Source of the DNA: Archilochus colubris
Taxonomy: Eukaryota; Chordata; Aves; Apodiformes; Trochilidae
DNA length: 64,000 nucleotides
NCBI GenBank assembly: GCA_023079485.1
Contig: CM041104.1
Coordinates: 5,316,864-5,380,863, forward strand
Direction: 5' to 3'
Positions 1-11,560 of this stretch are shown in pieces (positions within the stretch are counted from its first letter, which is position 1; each line of letters starts with the position of its first letter). Both the position numbers and the translations under genes were made by a program. Under the pieces are notes generated by a model. It searched no databases and was not told the origin of the DNA. It saw only the letters and a list, made by a program, of their open reading frames with translations.

Positions 1-423
1 CCCCAGTGTTTTTTCCCCCCAGTAAGACACAGACCCACTGCTGCTTTAGGCTGTACATTTCTCTGTATGCCATTGTTAAAATGTTTGTCTGGATGGGACC
101 TTTGTCAGTAGGATGAGGGAGGCTGGGATCTCAAGGGATGTCTTTCTGGGAATGGTGAGCTGTGGGATGCTGAGCATTTTGGGGGAGTGAAGCAGGGAGT
201 GTTAGCAGCAAAGCCTGAAGAGTTAATTTTGGGAGCCTACTGTACCCCTTTCCTTTTCACTTGGCTGCCAGGAGAAAACTGTGGAGGAAGAGGAGAGGAA
301 AACCATCTCTCCCCTCCTGCAGGGCAGCAGTCCAGGATGGGGTTTACAGAGTGCCAGCAGCTTTCCTTCCTCCGGGCTGGCAGGTCTGTACAGAGGAGGC
401 CGGGAGCAGGGCAAAGCTGGTTG
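1..423 (-). other. DBNDD2: DBNDD2 3' UTR (partial) and flank
   Basis: This stretch lies directly downstream of the DBNDD2 stop codon on the minus strand. I see no minus-strand AATAAA or ATTAAA here, so the 3' end of the transcript probably lies beyond the left edge of the window. No other gene was recognised in it. Confidence 0.5.
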
Positions 424-3400
424 CTAGCTCCTTGCCTCCTGCTCTTTGGGACTGTCCTCCTGCAGGTCCTCCTCATCCGACTGCACCACAGGGGTCTCAG
501 CCCCCTCCTCGCTGGTGTCCAGGCTGTTCAGGTCCGTGGAGACGGAGGATGTGGAGGAAATGCGGGACTTGCTCTCGGCTGTGTTGGGCACTTGCAAGGT
601 GATTTCCTCTGGGCACTGGCCTGCGTCTGCCCCTGGAGGAGAGAGAGGTAAGAGGAGGAAGAAAATGGCTTCTGAAGTTTTTTTTCTCCCTGGCTTTATA
701 GATAAACCCCCCAACATTTATCCTTGGGCAGACTGTGCTTCCCTTGCCCCCCCTATGTGGCTGCTCTGGCCATTCCCCACCTCACCCCCCCAGCTTGGCT
801 CCGGGCAGTGCTGCACATTCCTTCCCTGTTTTTGGCAGTGGAGCCTCTTCTGTCTCCTGTGAAACACGACTCAGAGCTATGCTGTGTGAGGCTGTTGGCT
901 CCAGCAGAGCTGTGTGAGGCTGTTGGCTCCAGCAGAGGAGGGGACATTGGGCTTGGCCTTGGTGAATCCCTGCAGCTCATGTGCCTGGGCAGGAAGGGGC
1001 TGGCACCCCAGGCTCACCCTGTAGGACCCAAGCCCAGCTCCCTGGGCTCTGGCTGGGAGATGGAGGGGTCCTGCAGCCTTCCCCCTTGGCACAGCGAGCT
1101 CTACAGCACGCTGGGGACTTGGGAAACCACGACAAGACACTGACTGCTCCAGAGGAGCTTCAGGAAGAGGATTTGCCCTCCAGACTCTGGGAAGTGCCTG
1201 GGTTCCCCTGTTTTCTGCAGTGTAAAGCGGAGTCTGTGCCTGTGGGCTGTGGAGGTGGACACTGATGTGGACCAGCCCAGGGTGAGGTCCCTCTAACCTC
1301 ACAGACCCCAGCAACAAGTGTCCGTATGGGTGGGTGTGTATCTGCATGCAGGGTGGCCATGGCTGAGGAACAAGCTGGTATGGACACTGGGGGCAGGAAG
1401 GGCTCCCAGCCTGGCCCACAGAAAGCTCAAACTGCACATACCTGTCAGGGGCCCAGCAACACCACTCTCCTCTGTCCCACAGCCCAGAAACACGTCCACA
1501 GTGTCCTGGTCTGACAGGTCTATCATGTCCATCTGCTCCAGCATGTCCACGTTGACCTCCATGGAGGAAATGCTGCCTAAGGGGGCTGCAGACAGAGAGC
1601 AGCGAAAAGGTGAGTGCTAGTGCCAGGCAAAAGACACCATGAGCCCTGCACAGGCAAGGCCCTGAGGAAGGTGTGAGGAACACAATTCCACTTGCTGGTA
1701 GGAGTCCCCCACAAAAACCTATGTTTCCTTAAAACACCCCTCTAGAAGCCCTGTCTGCTTCCCTGCAGTCCTTGTCCCTGCCCCAAACTGCTGCCTGGAG
1801 GAGCCTGTCTGAAGGCAGTGACTCTGCAGGGCGCCAGCCTGGGCACCCATGTGTGGTGACTTCAGCTAAGTGGTGTGAGTAACCCACAGCACACCCACAC
1901 AGAGCCTGTGTGGTCCAGAGCAGGACATGTGTGTCCCCAGCTGCCTTCAGCCTGGGGATGTCCCACTTATCTCAAACACCCGTGGTGTTGTCCCCTGAAA
2001 CACCCCCAGCCCCACGCTGGTGGCTGCAGCACTTACGTCTCCGGTGCTCTATCTGCAGGTGGGATATTGGGAAGAAGAAATCCACATCGTGCTGGAAGAC
2101 CTCCTCAAAGAACTTCTGACGGTCCCGTAGCTTCATCTGCTGCTGCTGCATCTGCTCTGCATCCAGGCTCCTCTGTGCTTGTTCCATGTCAGCTGGGGAG
2201 AAAGGTGAGGAGAGTCAGACCAGGCAGGGCTGCCCGAGCCCTTCTGCCTGTCCCAGATCACACAGTGTGGCCATGCTGGAGGGTAGGCGATTCCCTTCTG
2301 CTCTGCTTTCCCAGCACACATTGATTTAGTCACTGCCAATAGATGCCACACACTAGAACGACAGCAGCACCAGAATTTGCTGTGCTGGAGCCTCAGATGT
2401 CACTTCCATGGGAGCTGGGAGCTCATGATGAGCTGGGAGCTCATCTGCTGCATTCTCAACTCGTGAAGTGCATTCAGGGACAGGGTGTAAGGGTGTTGTT
2501 ATGAGATCAGCCATAGTTTGCACGTGTTCACGTCTCAGTTTCCTTGCTACAAAACAGAGGATTGCCTATGAATGTTAACAAGCAGGTGGAAACTCCCAGG
2601 GCCAAGAACTGACATTAGTGCTCTAGGCTTTCTGGGCTGAGGGATGCATAAGGAATAAAAGGCATTAGCAACCCTGTCACCCCTGCACACGCTCACCCCT
2701 GCTGCCACCCTCCCTATAAATACAGCCACACCCAAGCTCGAAGGCTCCTCTGCTCACACCACCCACCCCCCCACTTGCACAGCCAGCTTGGCTTCTGCCT
2801 GCACAAACATTTTCATTCCTGTAATTCCTCCTGCAGTTCGACACTGGTGCCTGTGCCCGTGGCTCACACAGAAAGGAGCAATGTGAGACCTCAGGCTGTT
2901 GCTGAAAGAGCTCGTTGCTGCATCCCTGGTACATCCCTTTTGGGTTGAGTACCTGCAACAGCGAGGACCCAAAAGGCACAGAGGGGCTTGTAGCTGGTGG
3001 CCCTGGCTGTTCCCAGGCTGGTGTTTGACCTCAGCCATTCCAGATTTCCTCTCTGCTGCCTTTGGCCCACCCAGCACAAGGAAAATCTGATTACTGGAGC
3101 AGGCAGTAACCAAGGAAACCAAACAAACATCCTCTGCTGTGCTTGAGCATGGCCCAAACCCTTCACTCCTCCAGGCTGGGAGGGAGGGAACAGGGAGCAG
3201 CATCCCCACCCTGTCTGGCAGGAGTTGGGGTGAGGGGAGCAGTGGGGCTGGCTGTGAGCAAATATGCAATGGCACAGGACCGAAATGGGAGAGAGGCTGA
3301 GGGCCTGGTGACACGTCCTGGAACTCAAGGTCACATCTTCCTGAGAACTCTTCCAAGGCTCCTCTGCACCTTGTTTCTGGGGCACGCTTCAGCTAAACCC

Positions 3401-6400
3401 CATTGTCTGCAGGTGCCTGCCCAGGAGGCTGGGTTGTGCCTGCAGCACAGCGTGGGGATGCAGCATGACTCAGGGTCCATCACCACACGCTTTCTGGCAG
3501 AGGCTCTGGTCCTCTTCTGGTTGCTCAGTGTCTTCCTGTGATGCCTGGGGCAGGGATCCTGGCTGCCTAAAGGGGACTTTGCCTTGGTAGATCTGACCTA
3601 AGCACTGGGTGCCTGCTCTGGTGCAGAGGTTTGGCTGAGCTATGCAGCTGTGTTATTAGGGCTCCTTGAGTGGCTGACCAGCAGCTGCAGCTCAGTGCTG
3701 CTGAGGTAAGGCAAAAACTTCCTGCCTCCCCTGTGCTCTCTGGAAAAGGGAATGGAGCCTGGAACAAGGAGGTAGCACTGATTAGAGCTTGTTCCCTTCA
3801 GCAGCTGGAGCCAGCCTGTACTCTCTGTCCCAGGCAGAGCTCTGCCCCTCAGCCCAGCTCTGTCAAGTCCATGATCAAGTGCCAGGGATCAACCAACACA
3901 CCAAGGAAAGCCCAGGGGTTACCAGCTGTAAGGGGGCTGGGCTCAGGGCAGAGGCTGCACTGGCTCCCAGATTCAGGGTGACAGACCAGCTCTCTGTGCT
4001 GCATGTTACCCAGCGTGGAGGTAAGGAGGAGGATCTCTAGGTCCTCCTGCAAATACAAAATAAACCCAAATGCTAGCAGGTGTTACCCGGAGTGCCACGA
4101 GTGTGACTGATCAGTGCCACAGCTATTGTCATCTCTGCATGTGACCGATACTCGGGGTAAGAGTGCTTGGAGAGAGCCGGGTGCATTCCTGTGGGCGCCG
4201 GGATTTCTCTCGCGGGAGGAATTAGCAGGACCTGTTTATGAACTTGTTTTCGAGCTCTCTCCGGGCCGTCGGGCACAAGCACTGAGATCCCATTATGTAA
4301 GGCAGGCGGGCAGCTGGGCTCTGCTCGGCCCTGCCTGACCCGTGACCGCGGTGGGAGTCGGGGATGGAGCCTTCCCCCCCTCCCCTCTCCTCTCCGGGGG
4401 CTCTTCCGGGCTCGGGGGGAGCGAACAGCCCTGTTCGTGTAGCTGCTCCCCAGCAACCCTCGCCGGGGAAATAAAGGAGCCCGGCGTTCCCTGCCGCGGC
4501 CCTTCCCGTGTGACGGCGGTCACCCTCCCCGGCTGTCAGTCTCCGGGATTGTCTCACCCGCCTGGCATGTTCCCACCACGGGACACGTTCGCACACACAA
4601 TGCAGCCCCTGTGCACGGCGGGGGATCTGTCGGTACCTGCTGGTGGCCTGGCTTTTATTACTATTGTCATGGTTATTACTACAGCCCGCTCGGCCAAGGG
4701 GCTGATCTGCATTCAGAGCCAGGCTCTTCCCCGCTGGCTGAACCGCCCAGCGATGGCACCGAGCACCCCGCTGCCCTCAGATCCTTCCGGCTCTCACGGC
4801 TTGTTAGCCAGGCAGCTTGGAGAGGAACCAGGCCCAAAAACTAGTGCAGAAGTTGGGCAGGCATCCCCCCTGCCTCCCCCTCCCCCTCCTCCCTCCCCCA
4901 TAAGGTGCAGGCAGGGATTTCCTTCTTGCCTGCACCCAGGCAGATGCCCACAGGGTGGGCTGTGGGTGAGGGTGCCAGCCCTGCTGGTCCCTCTGCCTGG
5001 CCGAGCCAGCCCTCCCATGGTGTGGGCTCCTGGCCACCACCGTGGTGGGGAAAGGCGTGGGAGGGCTGGCTGGGAAGCAAACTGCTGTGAGCTCTCCACC
5101 CTCAACAAAGTGGGTTGGGAGAAGAGTAATTCCTGGGGTGCAGGCACCCCTGATGGCCAAACAGGGACCAAGGGTGGTGGTAGCACCAGCTTTGGGTCCA
5201 GTGTGCCAGAGCAGTGCAGGCCAAGAGCAGTGCACGGTTCAGTTATCTGTATTGCTGCTGGGAAGGGAGGTGTTTTCATTCTTCCCTGGCCCACGAGATC
5301 CTGCTACAATCCCCATTCCTATAGGGGGTGTATTTGGGGCTGGGAGAGGGCTAGTTAGTGGATGGATAAGGCAAAGAGACTGCCTTTTGTTGAGGTCAGG
5401 GTTCTCTAATACCTTACAGAGATTTCGAGGGATTTAGAGAAGGTCCTGAAAAGTAGTCTGGGCTGTGGAAAGGGACAGGTGGTGATGGGGAGGTAAGCAG
5501 AGTTGAAGTGAGCTGCCACTCCAAGCATGGGCCAGTTCCCTGGGGAAGGACAGAGCTGGGGCAGGCTGGCCCAGTCAGCTTTTGCCTTTCTCTGTGTACT
5601 TTCCCCCAGCCTGATCCCCAGACCTCACTCCTCCAGAGGGACCCAGGGTTCCCCCCACTGCCCAGCTTGCCGGGTTGCACCTTGTGCTCCCGATCCCTGC
5701 TGCAGGGAGATGAGGTGGGGGAAGATCCATCCCCTCAGCTGCCACAGCATCTCCCTGCAGAAATCTCAAGCCTTTCCCTATCACCCTGCCCCAGCAAAAA
5801 CCCTACAGGAGAAGGGTAAAATCCTTTAGCTTTGGGAGAAGCAGTTGGCTGGGAACTACCCAGAGAATTGTGCAGGGCCAGGCTGTGCAGAGAGGGGATG
5901 CCTGGGCACGCCGGCTGTCAGAGTGTTAATTCCCTGCACGGTCTTTTCTCGATTGGCACGTCTGACCTCGTGTTGCAGCACAGCAAAAAATAACCACAGC
6001 CCCAGTGAGAGGAAATGCACCAGGCGAGTGCGAGGGAGGCAGTGGTTTTTGGCAGAGCCGCTTGCTAGGAAAAGCGGAGCGGGGTGGGGGGAAGAACTGG
6101 AGAGGGAGGACATGGCACCTTGTAACCCCGGTCTGTGCCGCGGCTCCATCCTCTGCACTCCTCTGAGCGATCTCCAAATCCCCTGCGTCTCAGCACTAAA
6201 AATATCCCTGCCGCCCAGAGCCTCTTCCCCGGCGGAGGCTGTGTCTGTTTCATAAGACCCTGCTATTCGCGGGGCCCTGCTTCGATTCCTGCGGGCCGGA
6301 GCGTGAGGACAGCAATCCAGGAGGGCAACGCGGTGCCCGAGGAGCAACGTGCAAACCGCTGGCACAGGTCCGTGGCAGGCTGTCCCCTTGCAAACCCCCT

Positions 6401-6959
6401 GCTACCCCGGCCAGTTCTCACTGATGGGATTTGCTATGCTTAGGCTCCTCTTCCCCTAAACCCCGTGGGAGCGGGGGGATCCGCTCCTCCTTGGGGGGTT
6501 TGGAGTTCTGAGGGATACTGATGCCACCGCACAACCACCTCGTGGCCCAACAGGTCCCCGGGCTCAGCTACGTCCCAGGCAGGTGCCCCCCTCCCCCGAG
6601 CATCCCCATCTTAGGCACAGAGCTTCCCGCGCAGCCGTGCCGGGGCAGCAGGTTGGCAGCGGGAGGCTGGGGGGATGAGGGGAAAGGGGGTTCGGGGGGC
6701 GTCCGGGGGCGGGTAGGGTCGGCAAGTGAGTCTGATGGCCCGGGAGTAGCCGGGGCGTGGGTGTGGGTGTGCAAGGGTCACGGGTCCTTTGCAAGGGGCA
6801 TATGACGAGTGTTGCGGGGTGGGAGTGGGGGCAATACGAGGGGATGCGGACAGTCCCAACCCTTCCCACCCGGCGCGATGCCCCGCTCCCCCCCTAGCTC
6901 CCCCGCCGGCACTTACCGGGCAGCCGCCGGCTGCGGCTCTGTGCCCCGGGCCCCGACAT
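424..6959 (-). CDS. DBNDD2: Dysbindin domain-containing protein 2 (4 coding exons)
   Basis: The coding exons on the minus strand are 6917-6959, 2037-2192, 1442-1585 and 424-632. They total 552 nt, which is 183 aa plus stop, with phases 1, 1, 1 and canonical GT-AG ends. A second in-frame start at 2187 (Met17) would give 167 aa, close to the human short isoform of 161 aa as I recall it. The N-terminal half is Gln- and Arg-rich, with the segment KLRDRQKFFEEVF followed by FFFPISHLQIEHRRPP. The dysbindin core PLGSISSMEVNVDMLEQ starts near residue 68. The tail is acidic and Ser-rich (VVQSDEEDL) and looks like a casein-kinase substrate. The family is known to bind and restrain casein kinase 1 delta/epsilon. 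The first exon was assigned because its donor at 6916 joins in phase to Ala-Asp-Met, the same junction residues as in human long forms. The upstream CpG island fits this start. Confidence 0.93.
881..936. repeat. 28-bp tandem duplication
   Basis: Two exact head-to-tail copies of a 28-bp unit, 881-908 and 909-936, start with GCTGTGTGAGG. They lie in the last intron of DBNDD2. The perfect identity suggests a recent or polymorphic duplication. No function is implied. Confidence 0.9.
4160..4620. promoter_or_regulatory. Intronic CpG island, possible alternative promoter
   Basis: CpG dinucleotides are dense here and sparse on both sides, with several CGCGG and CCGGG clusters. The patch sits 2 kb upstream of the DBNDD2 exon that holds the internal start codon. 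It could therefore serve the shorter DBNDD2 form. A plus-strand donor-like GTAAGA at 4157 means a plus-strand transcript cannot be excluded. No coding exon was recognised inside it. Confidence 0.5.
5930..6350. promoter_or_regulatory. CpG-rich shoulder of the DBNDD2 promoter region
   Basis: This is a second CpG-dense stretch with repeated CGG and GCG clusters, about 600 bp downstream of the first DBNDD2 coding exon. It may be the 3' shoulder of the main island or a separate element. There is no coding evidence. Confidence 0.4.
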
Positions 6960-7210
6960 GCGGACGGCTGCTGCGACCGGCTGCGATGGGACGGGACGGG
7001 GTCGGGCCGGGCCGGGGCGGCCAGGCTCACCCCCCCGCCGCCCGCCGCTCGCCCATGCTGCGCTGCGGGGCGGTCCTCGACGCTGCGCGGGGCGGTGCCA
7101 GCGCGCCCAGCCCCGCGGCATCCCGGCGGCATCGCGGCGGCGGACACCGGCTGCTGCCTCACGGCTGGGGTGAACCGGGCAGTGCTGCAGAGGGGTGTTC
7201 CGGGCAGGCA
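6620..7210 (-). promoter_or_regulatory. DBNDD2: CpG-island promoter of DBNDD2
   Basis: Very high G+C and CpG content surrounds the first coding exon (6917-6959). No TATA box is evident, as expected for a broadly expressed gene. The reading frame of the first exon stays open upstream to an ATG at 7211, so the 5' leader could encode a longer N-terminus. Confidence 0.7.
6661..6718 (+). other. Clustered G-runs, G-quadruplex potential
   Basis: Within 58 bp the plus strand carries at least eight runs of three or more G, separated by 1-7 bases. It lies just inside DBNDD2 intron 1, on the template strand for that gene. The predicted quadruplex forms in DNA, not in the DBNDD2 transcript. Confidence 0.6.
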
Positions 7211-7211
7211 C

Positions 7212-8781
7212 ATGGCAGGGTCCCTAGCCCCCCAAAGAGCTATGGGTGCACCGTCCTCACAGAGGGTCTCTGCGTTGCCGGGACCTGTAGAATCCCCGTG
7301 CAGGGTCTCTGCTTCCTACAGAGGGTTCCTACTGAGGGTCCTTCCCCTCTCGCCCTTCACAGCCGACCCAGGGAGAGCTCCGTGCCCCGCCGTGCCTGGC
7401 TGCAGGGGCTCTGCTGGGGCCGGAGCTCTGTCTCCTCGCAGGGCAGGGGTGGGCCGGGGGCTATGGCCGGCCAGGTAGCACAGTCACCATCCATGCTTGC
7501 TTTTTGTTTTTTTTTTCCCAGATCACGGCATCCCGCAGGAGAGACGACAACAGGCGGTGCGGGTGTGCCATGGGCTACGTCCCCAGCTCACCCTCAGCAG
7601 ATCTCACTCCGGGCTGTTTTCTCCCACGTTCAGCCCTGTATCAGGGCTGCTCCTTGGCAGAGAAGCGGCTTTGGCCTCCCTCCTCCTCCTTCCTGGATCT
7701 CAGAAGGGTGAGTCAGTGCTCGCCGTGCCCAGCACTGCCCGCAGCCTGGTCACTGCCCTACGGGACAGGATGGAGGGCATCCATTCTGCCCTTTTCTCTG
7801 GCTGAAAGGGAGTTTCCAGGGTCTGTGGCCTGTCCCGCCTGCCCCATTCGTAATGTATTTGTCTCACTGTCTGAATGATTAAAGATAACTGGGTATTGTT
7901 TGTGTCCCAGCTGTTTTGGCTACCGTTGCTTTGCTGCTCCCCCCTTCGTTGTCCCCTGGGAGTTACTGCTGCCAAAAACCAGCTCTGTGCTAGGAACCTG
8001 GTGCTTGTACCCTGTGCACTTGCCTGGAGCTGCTGGCTACAGTTCACACACAGGGCAGGGGTTGTGAGGAACGAGCTTTGCCCACGCAGATGTTTCTCCA
8101 TATCTAAAAGCAGCCTGAGTCCTGCCTGGTGGTTTCCAACCTGAACGAGGGATGCCAGTGCTGTGGATTGGCCCTGGAGGGCAGGGGGAGGGGTAGAAGG
8201 GGGGGGGCAGGCTGATGTAGCAGGAGCGGGGCTCATCGTCTCCGATGCAGAGTAAAACCTTTGCCGGGTACCTGCCTGTTCTGGCTTGCTCAGAGCCCCC
8301 TGTGTCCCTGCCGTGGCCTGTGGCCAGCACCAGCCCTTGGACACCATCCCTGCTGCCCCTCTGCCTTGCCCTGCCAGCGAGGAGGAAAGGAGGCAGGGCC
8401 GGGGAATTAGCTCAGGTCCCTGCTATGTGACACATCCGTCGGCTGGCACTGGTTCCTACTGCGTGGCGTGGAGATTTTCTGTGCACACGAGTCCCCTGGA
8501 GCACCCCAAGTTCCCCGGGGGCTCCCTGCAGCCCTCACTTTGGGGACAGCGCGAGTGGCTGTCGCCCGTGCAGAGTGACAGGCACCCAGGCCCCCTCTGA
8601 TGCGGCTCATCCGTCCTGCCCTTGCTGGGAGGGGGTTGGAAAAGCAGTGATATCATCGGCACGGAGCCTGACTCATCCCAGCTCTTCAGCACAAGCCGTG
8701 CCTCTCAGCGGGGCACCCATTTTATTACAACTAAACGAGCGCAGGCGAGCCAGCTCCACATAATGATTTTGTTTTGTTTTG

Positions 8782-8812
<31 letters not shown>

Positions 8813-10900
8813 GCTCACGGCCAAGCATGTCTGCTCGTGGCCACAAAGGCGAGGGGGGACAGAGGTGATGCTGAAGTGGGTGAAAAGCCTCCCTTTTGGT
8901 GGGGAGCCCTAAGAGTAGACCTTGCCAGTTACCTGCAGGATCTGCCGTAGCCACGGCATCCCTGCTTTCTCTGTGCATTCAATCTTGGCTGATGGCACCA
9001 TCTTTTGTGTCAACAGCCCTTGCCCTAACCACAGATGCCCAGGTCCTTAGGAGGTGTCCCCTGGAGATCCAGGTCACCAGCCCAGGTAGGAATGATGCCT
9101 CTTCTCCTCTTCGTGACACAGAGTTCAGCTTCTGCCAAACATCTCCAGGGGAGCCAGCATCAAAGTCGACCCATCATCAGGAGAAAATGTAACATGACTT
9201 GTTCCTCCTGCCCTTCCCACTCAGATTTCTCCCATCTATTAGAGGTTTGGGAAGTGAGTCAGGGAGCTGTGAGGATTGAGCTGGGGAGGACTCATCTGCA
9301 AAGAGAAAGGTAAACCAGCACCAGGCAGGTGAATCACTCACTGGTGAAAATAGATCTTATTCTCCAGAAGGGATTCATGGTCACGGCTCGGGGTGAGCTG
9401 CAGCTTGACGTGATCAGGGAAAGCAAGGCAAGAGAAAAGCAAGGCAAGGCTGCTTTCTCAGTAAACGAGGTGTTACATTGCAAGGGAGCAGCTTGCAGCA
9501 GGCAGAGCTCCAGCGACCAGCAGTCCAGTCCTGCAGCAACCTTAAAAGGGGAGATTTTAGCCTGGGGCAGCGGGGAAACAGAGAAGTCATAAACACCCTC
9601 TAAGGAACATGGCTGCTGAGAAACGAGCATCACAACAGGACCGGGGAGGCGAAGCGAGCTGGGCTGGCTGGGGTCCACAGCACCATTCTGTGCCAGGAGC
9701 CAGCTGGCTCCTAGACCATGTCCTCCCTCAAGGGAGGGAAGCCCTGTCCCAGCAGTAGTGGTCCCCTCACGGTGCCAGTAGAGACTCCCTGCCAAGTGCC
9801 AGGGGTGTTTTGTCCCCCTGCGTGTGGTGTCCCTGCATCCTCAGGCTCCTCATCATGCAGATGTCCCCAGCGGCCAGCAATGGGATGGGAGGTGGTAGAG
9901 CTGCGAGTTCCTGCGCAGGAAGCAGAACACTCATCCCCAGGCAAAGAAGGGGCATTCTTGGAGCACCACAGCAGACACATAGGAAGATAGAGAAGGGGTC
10001 CCCTGTCGGGTTGGGGCAGGGACAGCCCCCAGCTCTCCGGTCTCACCTGCTTGCCCTGCAGCTTGGGCAGGATGATTCTTTCCCAGCCACTCCTGCAGCC
10101 CAACTCAGCCACAGTGCATTTGCCCCCAGGCCCCACAGCTCCTTTTTATCCTTCTGCAGGAGAGGTGACCAAGGTCATGCAACACTTGTCCTGCCAGAGG
10201 TGTAGCCCTAGTCCATGGCGAGGCCGCCCCCACTTTTGTCTGGGCAGGCTGGAGCAGGCACCATGGGATGGCATGGGGTAGGGACCCTACTCGGGGGAGC
10301 TCCAGGAATCCAGGGCTTGGCTTGCCCTCTCCACCCACCCTGGAAAGCCATGGGGCTGGGAGAAGCCCTTCTGGGTTGCTTATCCCCTGTTGAAATTGAG
10401 TACCCCTCTGCCTGGAGAAATGCATCCCTCGGGTTCATGGGCTGCTAGAGAGTGGTGTCCCCAACAGCAAAGCTGTCACCAGCAAAGTGAGCTCTGATGT
10501 GACCATCCCCTGCAGTCATGCCACCCAAACAGCCAGGAACACTTCTGCTCCCCTTCCTGCTGAAGGAAAAGGGACTCCTTGGGCAAGACCCAGGATCAAG
10601 CTGCAGAGATGCATGATCCCCACAATTCTGAGAAGGTCATGGCAGCCTTGGGAAGGGCTGGTGCCAGGATCAGGGAAAGTTCTGTAGCTGTAGGTGCAGA
10701 TGTTGAAAGCTTTGACCCTACAGATGCCCTACAGGCAATCCTGGCCCTGCCCGCCCTCCTGCTGCCCGTCCCCACTCGGGGTGGCACTTGGAGTGGGCAG
10801 AGAAGCTTGTGGGGGCGAGGGTGAGGGGGGCTTTTGGCAGGGGGTGCTGGGGACGGGGTGCCATGGAATCCTCGGGTGGGGGTGCAGGGTGTGGGGAGCC
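7212..10900. other. Intergenic between divergent DBNDD2 and the neuritin-like gene
   Basis: No gene was recognised. Reading frames here are short, lack family similarity and lack consistent splice sites. The stretch contains a G-run cluster near 8178-8212 and a TTTTG microsatellite at 8767-8812. It separates two genes transcribed away from each other. Confidence 0.6.
8767..8812. repeat. (TTTTG)n microsatellite
   Basis: About nine near-perfect tandem TTTTG units, ending in a short T run. Confidence 0.95.
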
Positions 10901-10919
10901 GTGGGTGCTGGCAGAGAGT

Positions 10920-11560
10920 TCCAGGGAGATGAGATGCTGTGGGAGCGAGGGAACCGCCGGGGGGCCGCGGGGGGGACCGTGGGGGGACCGTGGGTGAGGG
11001 CACGGGGCTGCCTCCGGGAGCTCGTTAGCCGCCGCCCCGCCCCCTGCTTAATTAACCGCGGCCAAAGCCGCTCATTAGCGGTTGTCGGTGCCTGTGCCCT
11101 CCCCGTGGAGGCGGGTGGGCAGCGCTGCCGGCCATGGGGGTACCGACAGCGGTACCGACAGCAGCGGCAGCAGGGCTGGAGCCCGAGCCCGAGCCCGGCG
11201 GAGCCGCAGCGGGATGGGACACCGGCGGGGCACGGCCGTGCTGCTCCTCGCCTTGGGTAAGGCTGCCCGGGAAGGGGTCGGGGTGAGGGGGTCCAGGCGG
11301 GGGCTTGGGGTGCCCGGGCTGTGGAGGGGCCGCTTCCTAGGTGTCCCCTAAGATGTTCCGGCGGGTTGGGGTCTTCTCCCTCCCTCTCTCCTCCTCTGGT
11401 GGGTACCGTGCCTCTTTCCCGGGCTCCTGAGCTGGCCGTCCTCCTCGCCCTACCCCCGGTCTCCCTCTCCTCCCCCCCTCCAGCTGCCGCTGCTCTCTGC
11501 CCCGGGGTGCTGGATGCGGGTGAGCGGGCTGGGAGCGGGGCACCCCGACAGCCCCGCGGC
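10920..11560 (+). promoter_or_regulatory. CpG-island promoter of the neuritin-like gene
   Basis: A CpG-dense island is centred on the first coding exon. It includes the palindromes TTAATTAA and CCGCGG near 11049-11060, and a stem-like CCGCT / AGCGG inverted repeat with a 4-base loop near 11069-11082. Two exact copies of GGTACCGACAGC occupy 11139-11162, just upstream of the start codon. No TATA box was seen. Confidence 0.7.

Larger units (their letters stand above)
2193..6916 (-). other. DBNDD2: DBNDD2 intron 1
   Basis: This 4.7 kb intron lies between the first coding exon and the exon that starts with the conserved Met-Glu-Gln. No other coding exon could be recognised in it. It contains two CpG-dense patches (about 4160-4620 and 5930-6350), listed separately, and a short pyrimidine-rich run near 4866-4902. 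The rest is unremarkable. Confidence 0.7.

Noticed and set aside
4342..5358. 338-codon plus-strand open frame
   Set aside because: It is Pro/Gly-rich and lies in a CpG-rich intronic block of DBNDD2. It shows no family similarity and no splice logic.
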